30,437 bases of DNA. It comes from Theristus sp. LFF4_11. Its lineage: Eukaryota; Nematoda; Chromadorea; Monhysterida; Xyalidae. Numbering within the stretch: position 1 is the first letter of the stretch; each line of letters starts with the position of its first letter. Both the position numbers and the translations under genes were made by a program. The DNA lies in NCBI GenBank assembly GCA_030248135.1, contig JASANC010002010.1:1-30437 (forward strand), given 5' to 3'. Positions 29,965 to 30,437 of this stretch are shown here, in pieces. The notes below the pieces were generated by a model. It ran no database searches and was not told where the DNA came from. It worked only from the letters and a program-made list of their open reading frames with translations.

Positions 29965-30437
29965 GTACGCAGATTGTTCGGTCTGTCGGGTGCCTAGTGT
30001 TGTTGTTCAAATGTTGCCGCCACTGCGGAAATGTGTGTTTGGCTGCATCCGATTTCACGTCAGCCAGGCAAGGCTGCTCGAGCGGTGCTGTGCGACCACC
30101 TCCAGAACAAGCTGGCCAGTGTTGTTTGTTGTTGATGGTATCAACTCGGCGTTGCGCCGAGATCAGCATGCCAGGCATATGGCTGCTTTTCCTGCGAGCC
30201 CCGCACGTGTGAGTGCCTGCCGGGATGCCGAGGAGCTCAGCAGTTGACGGAAGCGCGCGCGATCACTCCCCTCGAAGCAAGCGATCGTTCAGACGCTGCT
30301 GTTGCTGTACACTGCATGCTCTCACCACAGCGCCAACAACCGATGCCCTCTGGCTGGCTGCATCGGAGACGCGCATGAAAAGAATGAGCATTCCGTTTTC
30401 ATGCAAAGTATAAACAATCGACTGAATTCCAAATGAA
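29965..30437 (+). other. Window end, no confident exon
   Basis: The sequence is GC-richer and has several open frames, as expected inside a gene, and GTACGC at 29965 could be a donor. I could not match any frame to the central or C-terminal part of METTL13, so no exon is called. Confidence 0.4.

Overview
The window looks like nuclear DNA of a small invertebrate animal. Genes are split by many short introns with GT..AG ends and acceptors of the TTTTCAG / TTNCAG type. Exons are GC-rich, and introns and spacers are AT-rich and full of repeats. A globin, a CDK9 kinase and a METTL13-type methyltransferase are all metazoan. The CDK9 wording and the splice acceptors lean toward a nematode, but I cannot fix the phylum from the sequence alone.

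Layout. 48-2161 (+): a three-exon globin with an acidic tail; its second intron carries a 20-bp-type minisatellite. 2888-3385 (-): an intronless 165-codon ORF with hydrophobic segments, in AT-rich DNA. 3946-11572 (-): a 14-exon gene whose exon phases join into one frame of about 978 codons. It is rich in Ser/Thr, His, Gln, Asp and basic patches, probably nuclear, and I do not recognise the family. 10.85-24.4 kb: a repeat jungle with a single-finger C2H2 mini-ORF at 15755-15919 (-). 22304-27938 (+): a complete eight-exon CDK9 (P-TEFb kinase) of 388 residues with all kinase motifs intact. 28676 to about 29964 (+): the N-terminal methyltransferase domain of a METTL13/eEF1A methyltransferase, running toward the window end.

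The repeat region is the notable part. At least eight insertions end in short terminal inverted repeats and are flanked by 8-bp target-site duplications (exact in seven, 7/8 in one). The ends begin TAGGG, TAGAG, CATAG or CAGTA, several like hAT ends (Ac, Tam3). None encodes a recognisable transposase, so they look like a guild of non-autonomous hAT-like elements. They are nested: three levels deep inside CDK9 intron 1, two inside a GGTACCGGATCGACC satellite, and one exactly on the start codon of the 14-exon gene, so that the ATG lies in both copies of the target duplication. Three families with different ends share one subterminal module, which suggests that a common transposase mobilises them. 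Long G/C homopolymers (up to 27 G) belong to two of these families.

The recognised genes are unrelated in pathway apart from housekeeping: CDK9 controls RNA polymerase II pause release, METTL13 methylates elongation factor eEF1A, and globin binds haem ligands.
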